DNA from: Musa acuminata AAA Group
Lineage: Eukaryota > Streptophyta > Magnoliopsida > Zingiberales > Musaceae
Length of the DNA: 64,000 bases
Direction: 5' to 3'
Assembly: GCF_036884655.1 (NCBI RefSeq)
Contig: NC_088356.1
Span: 9,280,001-9,344,000, forward strand
Shown here: positions 46,871 to 57,712 of the stretch, in pieces
How positions within the stretch are numbered: the stretch's first letter is position 1
Layout: each line of letters starts with the position of its first letter
The notes under the pieces: model-generated
The model's input: only the letters and a program-made list of their open reading frames with translations
Told to the model about the DNA's origin: nothing
Databases searched by the model: none
Program-made: the position numbers and the translations under genes

Positions 46871-47180
46871 CAATAACTATAAGTCTAGACTAAGTTCATA
46901 CTAAATGCTTTTCATTTACAATTGAAGTCAAATACATAAATGATTTGGTCTTTTTTCCATGTCATATCGATACTAGTGGAGCACATAGGCAAACAAATAC
47001 TGATAGGTTGTCCGGTTAGATATTGTGCATCTTTGGAGAATTGGGTAAAGACATCTTTAATTTGTCTAATGTAGGTCTGAGTGATGTACGTATATTTTTA
47101 CACCTTGAGGAGCATAACCTATTAGACCTATGTAAAACTAATGTAGCCTAAATTGCTATTAATTTTGTTCCATTGGTGAC

Positions 47181-47205
47181 ATGATTATTATTCTCCACTA
47201 CCTCA
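47181..47205 (+). promoter_or_regulatory. Conserved upstream box of gene C
   Basis: ATGATTATTATTCTCCACTA then CCTCA; 170 bp before TATA. Confidence 0.65.
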
Positions 47206-47350
47206 TCAGTGTGCATGATGTAATTAGCGCAATAATTATCTTATCCATGCTATGTTCATAGAAAATACGGGCATGATCGAAAAGCACCACAGGATTCCCA
47301 ATGCTTATCTTGTCAATTTACATCAGTTCATCTAAGCTTGAACATCTGCC

Positions 47351-47358
47351 TATAAATA
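47351..47358 (+). promoter_or_regulatory. TATA box of gene C
   Basis: CCTATAAATACC; the 5'UTR exon ends at 47412 (TTCAAG), intron 47413-47550. Confidence 0.75.
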
Positions 47359-47560
47359 CCGTGCCCTCATACAAGAGCATCCCAAACTTGTCCCGGAGGA
47401 AGTCAATTCAAGGTAACTTCCAAGATTCCTATTACTTTAGTCATATATTTAACCATGTTAGCACACGATCAAGTTAATGAAAACATCAAATCTCAAAATT
47501 AATTGGTATAGTATCTAACTATTGAGATCATCATTTTCGTTTTGATGCAGCTTATCAACA

Positions 47561-47974
47561 ATGAAGATCTCATTTGTGCTTGTTTTAATATTTGGTTTGA
47601 CCATGATCTTCTCCAACAATAGTGTGGAAGGTGAATACATCGAGAATCCCTTGAGTTTCTCTCTTCACAGAGATAAGGGAAAGGAAAACAAGGTTCATGA
47701 TGATAAATCTGTCTTCAGTTCTAGTGTTGGTGGAAAGAGCAATGAAGAAACTAAGATGGACATCAACAATCTTGGAGAAATGAAAGGAAAAGATATCGGG
47801 AATCCATCACTTGCCACCAATAAAGCCAAAAGCAAAAACCATGGCAAGGACAACAACAACAAGTGTGATGGTGATCCTATTGCACAAACCCAAGGCATGT
47901 CCATGGACACACACCATGAGATATCGATCGATGACTACCGAAGGATGTATCGTAATATTCGTAAGCACCCTTAA
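47561..47974 (+). CDS. Secreted peptide precursor C (137 aa), family of unknown function
   Basis: Signal peptide MKISFVLVLIFGLTMIFSNN-SVEG; then EYIENPLSFSLHRDKGKENK, DDKSVFSSSVGG, NEETKMDINNLGEMKGK, an Asn/Lys-rich run and GMSMDTHHEISIDDYRRMYR ending NIRKHP. One Cys only. The DDY in the tip is an acidic-Tyr motif like those sulfated by plant TPST (as in PSK, RGF, CIF peptides), but the remaining tip matches none of those families. Intron 47413-47550 (138 nt) in the 5'UTR, acceptor GATGCAG. Most divergent of the intact members, and the only intact gene outside the inverted duplication arms. A 3'UTR hairpin follows at 48029-48050. Confidence 0.78.
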   Translation: MKISFVLVLIFGLTMIFSNNSVEGEYIENPLSFSLHRDKGKENKVHDDKSVFSSSVGGKSNEETKMDINNLGEMKGKDIGNPSLATNKAKSKNHGKDNNNKCDGDPIAQTQGMSMDTHHEISIDDYRRMYRNIRKHP

Positions 47975-48028
47975 AGCCTTGCAGCCTGGCACTGTTGACT
48001 CTTACTAGTAGTGTATGTGTGTAGCAAA

Positions 48029-48050
48029 TTTGCTCAGTATATAGAGCAAA
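48029..48050 (+). other. 3'UTR hairpin of gene C
   Basis: TTTGCTC-8 nt-GAGCAAA. The same hairpin follows E (53410-53431) and, with a G-T pair, D (51105-51126). Confidence 0.6.
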
Positions 48051-48496
48051 ATGGTTTCAAGTAATATGTGCTGCATATGTCCTTCGGTTGTGTCATGGAT
48101 GACTGAGGCCTCCTGGTCAATGTACTAAACTACTAAGTAAAATAAAATGTCCATGACTAGATTGGCTTGATACATTGTATCCGCACAATACAAACTCCTA
48201 AGAGAGACAGAAAGCTATGGCTCTCACTATTATTTTTAATGATTTCTAGAGGGAAGATTTGACTAGATATTGTGGCTCTTGGTCCTTCACAAACTTCTAC
48301 TCATGTATGTCTCATCATTCTATCTTCTACAATAGATATGTAGGTAGCTACCTAGTTAATTTAGTGTACATGATGTTAGAGGCAATATTTCTACTGATGC
48401 ATCTGTCGTTTGTAAACCCCATAGATTTAACAAGCACATCAAAGTTGAGTTCTTGCTTGAAGACATTAATTATTAGCTTTGTTAGGCAATATTACC

Positions 48497-49545
48497 AGCT
48501 ATGCATCTGTTACATGTAAACCCTAAAGTTTTTCTTGCGGGGTGGAGTAAACCCTAAAGTTCTAACAAGCACACCAAAGTAGAGTTCTTGCTGGAAGACA
48601 AGATGAACTTTGTTCGTGATGAAAACTAGGCTTCGATGTCTTCATGAAGAACCTTGCCAGATGACTTTATGCAAGCATATAATGGAGGTGTTTGGCTTGC
48701 AAGATCGAAATAGTTTTTGGTTCTTCCATGAACTCGTACACATGGGTAGCAATTATTGAATGGAGATTCCTTGACGCTTTAAAGTGCAGTGGTGTCTAGG
48801 CATGCGGCTCGTCTTGGAATCTGAATCAGATCAGACAAGTTCTATGATTGATGTCTGAAGAGTGAAAGTTTCGAGATCATATCTTCTTACATACATATGT
48901 AGCTTCGTATACCAGTTTCAATATTATTTATATATATGTGTATGAACTCGAGGAGGGACATTAACAAATATTTTGACAGAATCAGATTTCAGACACTACT
49001 CTAAGACAAAAATTTCTTTCCTTTCCTTGCGTTTAGATCAAATTTATCACCTAACCAAATTCATTTACCAGTTCATTGACATGATTCAAGTCTTGAGAGG
49101 TTCTTGAGGGTCTGAGAAGAACAAACCTGACGGGCGAAATCATGGCCATGTTTTCTTGTTCCAATAGGAACATCATTGCCCTGTTAGTAAAACAAGTTAT
49201 AGGACGAGTACGGGTCATCAACTATTTCTCATTTGGCTTGACAAACTGTTTAGGGTTAGGGTAAGAGTCCAAATAGCACGCACCAAAAAACCTTTCAAGA
49301 TAACTTATTCCTTGAGAGATCCACACAGAATGCGAGAGATTGTGTGAGAAATATATAACACAATGTTCTATTACCCTCCATCTGCCTCAAGACAGTCTCT
49401 TTCTGGACTGGAGTCTCGATCAAACCTTCAAATATCTATCACCATGATTAGTATATTATTTGATATAGCAATTCTCTCAAAATAATAACATGAGAAATGC
49501 TCATATATTGCTCACAAATTGTGAGAATGCCATCGAGTATTGGGT
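48497..49545. repeat. Inverted duplication II, left arm
   Basis: Reverse complement of ~56640-57622. Shared blocks: CCTTGACGCTTTAAAGTGC, TCAGACAAGTTCTATGATTG, CAGTTCATTGACATGATTCA, AATAATAACATGAGAAATGC. A partial direct copy (CTTGACGCTTTAAAGTGCGC, ATGCGGCTCGTC) is at 53860-54180, downstream of E as this one is downstream of C. Non-coding as far as I can see. Confidence 0.8.
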
Positions 49546-50282
49546 TCTTGTTTCAATATAAAATTGATGAATATATGCATGCATGGAATAGTTATTGATC
49601 TGATGAAAGCCATAAGAGTTATGATTAAGAGCAGAAGAATAATCATGCAAAGGTAAACAAATGAAATTTAATTAAGCATGTGAACTAGGATTAGATGTAT
49701 ATAACTAGGATTAGTGTAAGTTAAGAATCAGTCCTCAAAACAACAATGTTAAACAAATTGTGATGGTATTTTAATAACTTATACAACTTGTTAAATAGAC
49801 AATGGATGTGCTAATATTAAATCTGTGTTTTTGGGCAGATGTAGGTTTACATAGGTTTGGCTATTCTTATGCTTATGACTATGATGCTTCATTCAAAGTA
49901 TAGTAATTGTGCAATTATATTCACACTAATAGTCAAGACTTGAACATGATACTTCTTATGATATGTAAAATAACTGAAAAATTATATCCATTTCAGTAGT
50001 TAGGAATTTAACATGATTCTTTTGGTTGGTTTAACTTGACTAAGTTCATACTAATTGTCTTTGCTCTTGTTTACAAAGAAGTTCTTCTATTTGCATTACA
50101 AGTCAAGTATACATATGGTGGAGTAATCGGCAATTTGACAAACAATGTTGATAGTATAAGTGAAGAAATAGATATTTCTAGGGTTGAGTGAAGTGCCTAT
50201 TTGAACCTTTTGACTAGCATACAAAGTTAGACATATGACAATCAATGGAGTGTCAATTGCAATCGATTTCATCCATCGACGA

Positions 50283-50307
50283 AATGATTATTATTCTCCA
50301 CTATCTC
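50283..50307 (+). promoter_or_regulatory. Conserved upstream box of gene D
   Basis: ATGATTATTATTCTCCACTA then TCTCA, 169 bp before the TATA position. Confidence 0.65.
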
Positions 50308-50666
50308 ATTGGTGCGTGTGACGTAATTTGCACAATAAATACCTTAGGCATGCTCTGCCGTATAATATGCGCATATGACCGATACGCACAACAAGATTCC
50401 TAATGTTTATCTTGTTACTTTCTCTATTTTTCCCATCCTTGAAGGTTCCCTTGTAAATATCATGTCTCCTATCAAGTATCTCAAACTTGGAGGAACTGAG
50501 TTCAAGGTAAGTTTCAAGACTCATACTAGTTTTAGCTATTTACTTAACAATATTAGTACATGTATCTGTTGAATATATCAAAGCTCAAAATTAATTGTTA
50601 CATATAGGATATCTTAGTATTGAAATAGTGATTTTTTTGCTTTGTTGTAGCTTATCAACAACGAAG

Positions 50667-51047
50667 ATGTCATTTGTGCTTGTTTTTACATTTGGTTTGG
50701 CCATCATCCTCTCCAAAACTGGTGTGGAAGGCAGAAGGCTTGAGGAGAATCCCTTGGATCAGTCTCTTCGAGGAGTTCAGGGAAAGGAATACGTGCTTGC
50801 TGATAACAAAGTTGTGTTTAGCTCCAGTAGTGCTGGTGGAAGCAACAACGAGGAGGCCAAGAAGGACATCAACAGTACTCCTGGAGAGATGAAGGTAAAA
50901 GCTGTTAAAGATGCATCACCTGGCTATCGCTTTAGTGCCACGAAGGATGCCGAGAACAAGATGTTTGATGTTAGTACCATGTCACGCACTCGACCCACGG
51001 ACAATTTACCGCACCACAACTTAAGGGATTCTGCTAAACGCCCTTAA
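50667..51047 (+). CDS. Secreted peptide precursor D (126 aa), start codon shifted
   Basis: Nearly the same protein as B: FVLVFTFGLAIILSKTGVEG, RRLEENPLDQSLRGVQGKEY, DNKVVFSSSSAGG and tail SRTRPTDNLPHHNLRDSAKR-P. The family start ATG is ACG at 50661-50663; the next in-frame ATG (50667) drops only MK and keeps the signal peptide, so I use it. The TATA is TTGTAAATAT (50451-50460) instead of TTATAAATAT. The intron is 50517-50650 (134 nt), acceptor TTGTAG. The frame is open to the stop, so the gene may be weakly expressed or in early decay. 3'UTR poly-A signal AATAAA ~51222. Confidence 0.72.
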   Translation: MSFVLVFTFGLAIILSKTGVEGRRLEENPLDQSLRGVQGKEYVLADNKVVFSSSSAGGSNNEEAKKDINSTPGEMKVKAVKDASPGYRFSATKDAENKMFDVSTMSRTRPTDNLPHHNLRDSAKRP

Positions 51048-52540
51048 GACTATGCTGCTACCATGAACTGCTATCTTCTACAGTAGTATATAGGATGTGT
51101 GAGATTTGCTCAGTATATGGGGCAAATGCTTTCAAGTACTTATTGCCATGTATAGCTCTAGATCATTATGTCATGGATGGCTGGGGCTTTTCTGTCAATG
51201 TACTGAACTACTACTGCATAAAATAAAATGTCCATGACTAGCTTGGCTTGTTATATGTACTGTCCACATAGCACCAATTCCGAAGAGTAATAGATAGCTA
51301 TGAGGCATTCACTAAAATTTCCAGTTGTTGGTCCTTTACAAAGTCAGACCGCTCCTTTCCAAATCACTTGCAATTTTTTACGAAGAAGAGCACTTGTCGG
51401 TCTTCTGATCTATGATACACAGGTAGGTAGCAGCTAGTTAATTCAGTATGCATGATGTTATAGGCATTATTTCTTGTTGTGCATATGTTACATGTAAAAT
51501 CTAGAGTTTTTTGTGTGGGGTAAACCCTATATTTATGCTAACAATGTTGGGACATATCTCCCTCTCTCTCTCCTTGTCTTTATTTACCAAAATAACCTAA
51601 GGGATGGACTCATGATGACGGATGTTTGATGGCTATTATGAACCATGATTGTTATGTATGAGCATAAAAATAAATTATAAACATGATATACAAATAATGG
51701 TTGAGCATGAGAACATAGAACATTTGCAAAACACATAACAAGTACATAAAATAGTGAACTTAATCAAGGCCTAAGAAACAAGGTAGTTTGCTTGCAAATG
51801 GTTCCTCCATGATTCTTCTAGGGTTTAGGGTTTTGATGTTTTGCTATGCCAAATACTGAAAAATATATTGGAATTGTCCATTAATTAGATTTAAAAATCA
51901 TTTAATTCATCAAAAACAAGTCAAAGCATGGTCCATAATGTATGCTAAAAAACCATTATAAGTTAATCATGACTTGAAGTCTTTAAAGGGGTTCATTGTA
52001 GACTCTTGCACAAGCAATGTGACCTTATCTTTGGACAGCCACCACTTTAGCCATCCTAATCAGCATAATGATATCTACACTTATGCTTGGTTATGGTTAC
52101 GACTTTGATGCTTCATTAATTCAAAGCAATGAACAACAACAACTATGTAATAATTGAACAATTATGTTCATTTTATTAGTTAGGAACTCAAAATGAATTT
52201 TCTTTTCATGATATATAGAACAATTGAGCTTTTGATTATTATCATTTTAGATTGACTAAGTTCATGCTAATTGTCTTTGTTCTTTTCTGACGAAGCTTTC
52301 ATATTTGGATTACAATATAAGTATACTTGTGGTGGGTTATTTTTCCTGCTCATCTCTAAATTGATGGGGCACATTGGCAAATAATGCCGATAGTAGAGTT
52401 CTAGAAGTATATATTATTTTATCATTAGAGAATTAGGCAATAATCTTTGTCCAAAAATCTCAACTTTTTAACAAGCATAAAGAGTTAGACATAGTTAAAC
52501 TAATGTAGTCTAAACTGCAATCATTTTGTCCATCGATGAC

Positions 52541-52565
52541 ACGATTATTATTCTCCACTATCTCA
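52541..52565 (+). promoter_or_regulatory. Conserved upstream box of gene E
   Basis: ACGATTATTATTCTCCACTA then TCTCA, 169 bp before TATA. Confidence 0.65.
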
Positions 52566-52709
52566 CTAGTGACATATATAATTAGCATAATAATTATCTT
52601 ATGCAACCTATGTTTCATAGGATATGTGGGCATGATCGAAAGGCACCATAAGATTCCTAATGTATATCTTGTTAATTTTTATTAACTTGTTTAAGCTTAA
52701 AATTTTCCT

Positions 52710-52717
52710 TATAAATA
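52710..52717 (+). promoter_or_regulatory. TATA box of gene E
   Basis: TATAAATA; 5'UTR exon ends 52769 (ATTCAAG), intron 52770-52912. Confidence 0.75.
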
Positions 52718-52922
52718 TTGTGTCTCATATCCAGTATCTCAAACTTGTCTCGGAGGGAGCGAATTCAAGGTAAACACTAAGGCTCATACTAGTTTTAGCA
52801 ATTTACATAGCTATATTATTACATTTAGATGATGAATGTATCAAAGCTCAAAATTTGACTGTTATATATTAGGATCTTAGTATTGAAATGGTCAATTTTT
52901 GCTTTGTTGCAGCTTATCAACA

Positions 52923-53357
52923 ATGAAGATCCCATTTGCACTTGTTCTCACAATTGGTTTGGTCATGATCATCTCCAAAACAAGTGTTGATTGTAGAAGG
53001 CTTGAGGAGAATCCCCTGGATTTCTCTCTTCAAGGAGTTAAGGGCAAGGACTACATGCTCGATCATAATAAAGTTGTCTTTGGCGCCACTATCGGTGGAA
53101 GAAACAATGAGAAGATCAAGAAGAACATTAAAAGTATGGGAAAGAAGAAGGGAAAAGCTACTGTAGATCCATCATTTGGCTATCCCTTTGGAGTTCCAAA
53201 GAATGCCAATGATAATAATAGAAATAGCAATGCCAAGAACAACAAGTATGATGGTGATCCTTTTGCACACACTCTGGGTATGTCAGCAGATTCACACCAC
53301 CAGATATCGATCGATGAATATCGAAGGATGTTTGGTGATCTTCCTAAGCACCCATGA
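52923..53357 (+). CDS. Secreted peptide precursor E (144 aa), family of unknown function
   Basis: Signal peptide MKIPFALVLTIGLVMIISKT-SVDC; RRLEENPLDFSLQGVKGKDY, LDHNKVVFGATIGG, basic middle (NNEKIKKNIKSMGKKKGK), FGYPFGVPKNAND, Asn-rich run, and tail GMSADSHHQISIDEYRRMFG ending DLPKHP. Same subtype as C and pseudogene A; DEY replaces DDY. Intron 143 nt with acceptor TTGCAG; ATG 11 bases into exon 2. Hairpin in the 3'UTR at 53410-53431. Runs of basic residues in the middle could serve as protease sites. Intact; function unknown. Confidence 0.78.
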   Translation: MKIPFALVLTIGLVMIISKTSVDCRRLEENPLDFSLQGVKGKDYMLDHNKVVFGATIGGRNNEKIKKNIKSMGKKKGKATVDPSFGYPFGVPKNANDNNRNSNAKNNKYDGDPFAHTLGMSADSHHQISIDEYRRMFGDLPKHP

Positions 53358-53582
53358 AGCCCTGTTGCCCTTAACTGTTATCTGCTACTGCACTATAGGA
53401 TATGTCAAATTTGCTCGGTGTAAAGAGCAAATGCTTTAAAGTACTTTGTGTCATGGATAGCTCCACAACATGTAATGGATGTCTGGATCTTTAGATTAAT
53501 GTCCTACACTGCTAAATGTAATAAGATGTAATGACTGGCTTGACTTATTATATTTTCTATGCACTCAATCCCAGCTCCTAAG

Positions 53583-53607
53583 AGAGAGAGAGAGAGAGAG
53601 AGAGAGC
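53583..53607. repeat. (GA)n microsatellite
   Basis: AGAGAG... in the E downstream region; the counterpart in the inverted copy is (CT)12 at 39311-39334. Confidence 0.95.
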
Positions 53608-54083
53608 TATGGCATTCGCTATGTTCTTGAATCCATAGGAAGAAAATAGTACCAAAACATTCTATCTCTAGTTCGTTTGCAAAGTTAGACCACTACTTCC
53701 CAAATCACATGAAATAATTCTATCTTGTCATCCTTTGATCTTACCATATCTTCTAGGATAGACCATAAAAGATCTGTAGCCACATGTAAAACCCTAAAGA
53801 GTTTTTCTTTCAGCAGTATAAACCCTAATGCTCCCATCAAGAAAACCTAGTCAAGAAAACTATGCTAATTTGCTGCCTCCATGAAGAAGACATGTAGATT
53901 AATTAATGCAAGGGAATGGAGGTGTTTAAGTTGGAAGATCGCAATAGGTTTGGTTCTTCTTGAGAGAGAGGGGTTTCTTCCTCGATGAAACATGTACACG
54001 TGGGTCGTAATGATTAAATGGAGGATTCCTTGACGCTTTAAAGTGCGCTGATGTCGAGGCATGCGGCTCGTCATGGAATCTGA

Positions 54084-54165
54084 ACCAGATGAGACAAGCT
54101 CTATGATTGATGCCTGCAGTGCTAACCAGATGAGACAAGCTCTATGATTGATGCCTGCAGTGCTA
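54084..54165 (+). repeat. 41-bp perfect tandem duplication
   Basis: AACCAGATGAGACAAGCTCT ... GCCTGCAGTGCT twice in a row. Confidence 0.95.
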
Positions 54166-54739
54166 ATTAAAGTGTGAGGACCATATCATTTTACCTACCC
54201 ATGTAGCTTCTTCATATATATCTATAGAGATGTTAGGGTTTGTGAGCCTATGGCCAAACATATGTAGGCATTATCTTGTGGGCTCTTAAATTCCGTGTCA
54301 TGTATTACTTCTTCATCGATGGCTGACTGACACTTGCCATCCCCTTCTTTGTGGTGTAATCAAAATGCATTGTGTAGAAGCTACATTTTTCTCATTCCTA
54401 GTTTATAGAAACAGTATCATCATATTAAGAGACACACATAAGTCAATAAATTCCTGTCTTTGAGGCATAACAACCTTAATATATTTGTTATTTATAAGAT
54501 CTCTTTGAAACTACAATTTTCTATGGGTATAAACTTTTAACCATTTCTTTTGCACGTTCATATATAGATATCTATCCCTCAATAATGATATTATTTATAT
54601 ACCCTTTCAAACATAGTATAATTTTATAGTTGTACATTTGGATGAGGGAATTATCAAGAAAAATCTTACTTTTTGAATTTTTCCAAAGAGGTATTTCTTT
54701 TCTTTTTTTTTTCAATTTTGTAGTTCAATTATGGTGCAT

Positions 54740-55391
54740 ATCACTGAATACTTAAAAGTAACCAATTTCAAATAGACAAATGAAGCAAAAAAGAGGTTCA
54801 ATTTAATCAAAAGCAAGGTAACTGAAGCTCATATTCTTTCTTTGCCAAACTTTGATAAAGTTTACTACATGGGTTGAATTTTTACAAGCCTATGATTTTA
54901 CCATCAAGCATAAATCTGATATTTAAAATATTATTATTTCCATGATCATTGTTTGCTTCATGATGGATATTTCTTCAAGACCAATCGTCTATGTGTTTCT
55001 TCGTGTTCTTTAAGAGACTCTATCATGATAACGGCTCATGCTAGTGGGCTCGGATGACACTTTAGAAGAGATAAAACTTTGACGCTCATGTAAAAAAATT
55101 TATTGGCAAAAAATGTAAAAAGATATAAGGATGTGCATAAAACATTGCAAAGCTAATGATCCTTTCAATGTCCTTCAACATATTGGTGAAAATGCATACA
55201 AGATTGATTTATCGAATAGCTATGGTATCTTAAATACTTCCAATGTTGCTTGCCTATCCCTTTATCATAGCGATTTGAGGATGAATCTTTTTCATCTAGG
55301 AGAAATTGAAACAGGAGTATCTCTATACAATGACTTTAAAAAATTTAAAGTGCTTACATTAGCTTTTTCGTTAACCATGAAAGAATCTTAG
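54740..55391 (+). pseudogene. Ty3/gypsy pol relic (RNase H to integrase C-terminus, internally deleted)
   Basis: Blocks in order: NEAKKRFNLIKSKVTEAHIL then LPNFDKVYY (RT/RNase H link), YDFTIKHKSD (end of RNase H), DGYFFKTNRLCVSSCSLRDS and AHASGLG-HFRRDKTL (integrase zinc-binding part), then directly DPFNVLQHIGENAYKIDLS and LNTSNVACLSLYHSDL (integrase C-terminus). The integrase core is missing and several stops are present. Plus strand. Chromovirus-like, but the clade is not resolved. Confidence 0.82.
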
Positions 55392-56440
55392 TGTTGAGAT
55401 TGAATTAATATCAAGATGAACTTTAAAAAATTATGAGGCAAACATTATATCATTGGAAAGCTTATTGAGTCCTTAGAGTTGAGTTTTATGATTCCTTTGG
55501 GTGATGTTTTCTGTATCTCTTAAGAGTTGTAGGACTTGAGTGATAAGCTTTTATCTATTTTAATCTAGCATATTTGAGTTTTCTATCTCCCTATCCATCC
55601 CAAAAATTAAGTGTAAACAAGGATCTCGTGTTATACGCAGCATCAAAAACTATGTGTAACCAAAGCCCATAGTGCATATAGAAAATGGAGCTACTGCAAG
55701 GATCTCCCTATCTATTACTCATGTATATGTTGTATTGAAGTGTGTCGTTGTCTTCCATTTACTTAGTGTTGTCTACTATAACACCTCAATTTGTCTCATG
55801 TGGGCAAGATTAAGATTGACTTATAAGGGTCTAATGAGTGTATTACTTGTTATCAATTTTAGCTTAAGTATTTTGACTAATGATTTAGGTCAAATAAAAT
55901 TGATGAGCTAATTAGCCTATCATGCTCAAGTTATGATATTCAGTATCGTGGATGGAATACTCATCACGATATAGATCCACCACTAAGCTATGTCTCACAT
56001 GCACGATGCTAGGGTTTGACCTGGGCTATGTCAAACCTTGAAGAGTACGTTAAGCCTTTAAATGGAGAAATTATAATATCCCGATTAGTCCTACATCAAA
56101 AGTGGAGTTAAGTTGAAGTTGATAGTAATACACTTATTAAACCCTTGTAGGCTTATTTTGATCGACAGAAATCAAAAGCTTTATGTATGAAGTTAAACGA
56201 GAGGCAAAATACATAATCTCTCTTATCTACTAGAATAACTATTGTTTTATGGCAGACTTGAGCTTCTGATGACGTAGATGAATAATATATAATGAGTAGA
56301 CAGATACCAATATCACACCAAAAAATGCTCATCATCTTCTTCACTTTAGTTTTCTTGGATCTGAGAAAATTCTTGACTTGGATCTCAGAAAAGAGAATTC
56401 GAACAAAATAATAATATTAATCCCCAACCAAAGATCATTA
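55392..56440. other. Likely LTR remains of the 54.7-kb gypsy relic
   Basis: No gene. 55779-56160 has LTR-like phrases (TATAACACCTCAATTTGTCT, GTCCTACATCAAAAGTGGAG) common in gypsy LTRs that start TGTAACACC. No repeat partner, so the limits are uncertain. Confidence 0.4.
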
Positions 56441-57712
56441 CTTACCATTTCATTAACATAATCCGAAGCATTGGGTTTCGTGCAGGCCTAACGAGAATAC
56501 TTGACAGCTGACATCATAGCCATGCATGTCATCATAGCCTTGTCAAATAAGACAAGTACTGACTTCATCAGTCATGTACTGTCTCTCTTTTGGTTGCACA
56601 CGCCCAATGCCTTCTCATCTTCCTCCTCTCTCAGGTACACCTTATGTGAGTTAATGCTCAATCGCATTCTCACAATATGTGAGCATTTCTCATGTTATTA
56701 TTTTGAGAAAATTGCTATATCAAGTAGTACGCTAATCATGGTGATAGATATTGGAAGATTTCATGCAGTGAGGCTTTCTTGATGCAGATGGAGGGTATTG
56801 TGTTATATATTTCTCACACAATCTTACTCATTCCGTGTGGATCTCTCGTAGCATGAGTTTTCTTGAAAGGTTATGGTACGTGCTATTTGGACTCTTACCC
56901 TAACCCGAAACAGTTTGTCAAGCCAAAAGAGAAATAGTTGACGACTCGCAAGGACAGTACTCGTCCTATAACTTGCTTTACTAACATGGCAATGATGTTC
57001 CTATCGGAACAGGAAAACATGGCTATGTCAGGTTTGTTCTTGGAGGACCCACAAGAACCTCTCAAGACTTGAATCATGTCAATGAACTGGTAAATGAATT
57101 TGGTTAGGTGATAAATTTGATCTAAACGCAAGCAAAGGAAAAGAAATTTTGGTGTTGAGTAGTGTCTCAAATCCGATTCTGTCAAGATATATATATATAT
57201 ATATAATATTGAAACTGATATACGAAGCTACATATGTATGTAAGATGAGATTATCTAAAAACTTTCACTCTTCAGACATCAATCATAGAACTTGTCTGAT
57301 CTGGTTCAGAATCCAAGACGCGTCGCACTTTAAAGCGTCAAGGAATCTCCATTCAATTATTGCGACCATGTGTGCGTGTTTCATGGAAGAAGAAACCCCT
57401 CTCTCGGGGAGAACCAAAAACTATTTCGATCTTGCAAGCCAAACACCTCCATTATATCCTTGCATAAATTTATCTGGCATATGTTCCTCATGAAGACGTC
57501 GAAGCCTAGTTTTCATCACGAACAAAGTTCATCTTGTCTTCCAGCAAGAACTCTACTTTGGTATGCTTGTTAGAACTTTAGGGTTTACTCAAGAGGTTAC
57601 ATCAGAAAGCAGATGCATGGCTATGATGTCAGCTGCCAAGTGCGTTCTCGCACCTGCATGAAACCCTAGGTTTTGGATTATGTTAATGAAATGGTAAATA
57701 ATGATTGGGTGA
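56441..57712. mobile_element. Possible TIR element enclosing right arm of inverted duplication II
   Basis: 56441-56530 is the reverse complement of 57617-57712 (TTACCATTTCATTAACATAA; GCAGCTGACATCATAGCCAT-like core). Between these ~90-bp ends lies the inverted copy (56640-57622) of 48497-49545. Long terminal inverted repeats around duplicated host DNA recall Mutator-like elements. No 8-10-bp target duplication was found. Confidence 0.4.

Larger units (their letters stand above)
49545..53665. repeat. Inverted duplication, right arm (holds genes D and E)
   Basis: Partner of 39254-43440. Ends near TACCAAAACATTCTATCT, just as the left arm starts at ATGTTTTGGTA beside the (TA)n tract. Confidence 0.85.

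Noticed and set aside
47695..47910. Minus-strand open frames across gene C
   Set aside because: Shadows of the plus-strand gene, which has promoter, intron and paralogues.
41807..53357. Peptide family as CLE, RGF/GLV, CEP or CIF
   Set aside because: Only the general precursor layout and an acidic-Tyr in two members fit; the C-terminal residues do not match these consensus peptides.
56895..57185. 96-codon minus-strand open frame in the inverted duplication II arm
   Set aside because: The matching copy at 48.9-49.3 kb does not keep the frame, so conservation is at DNA level only.
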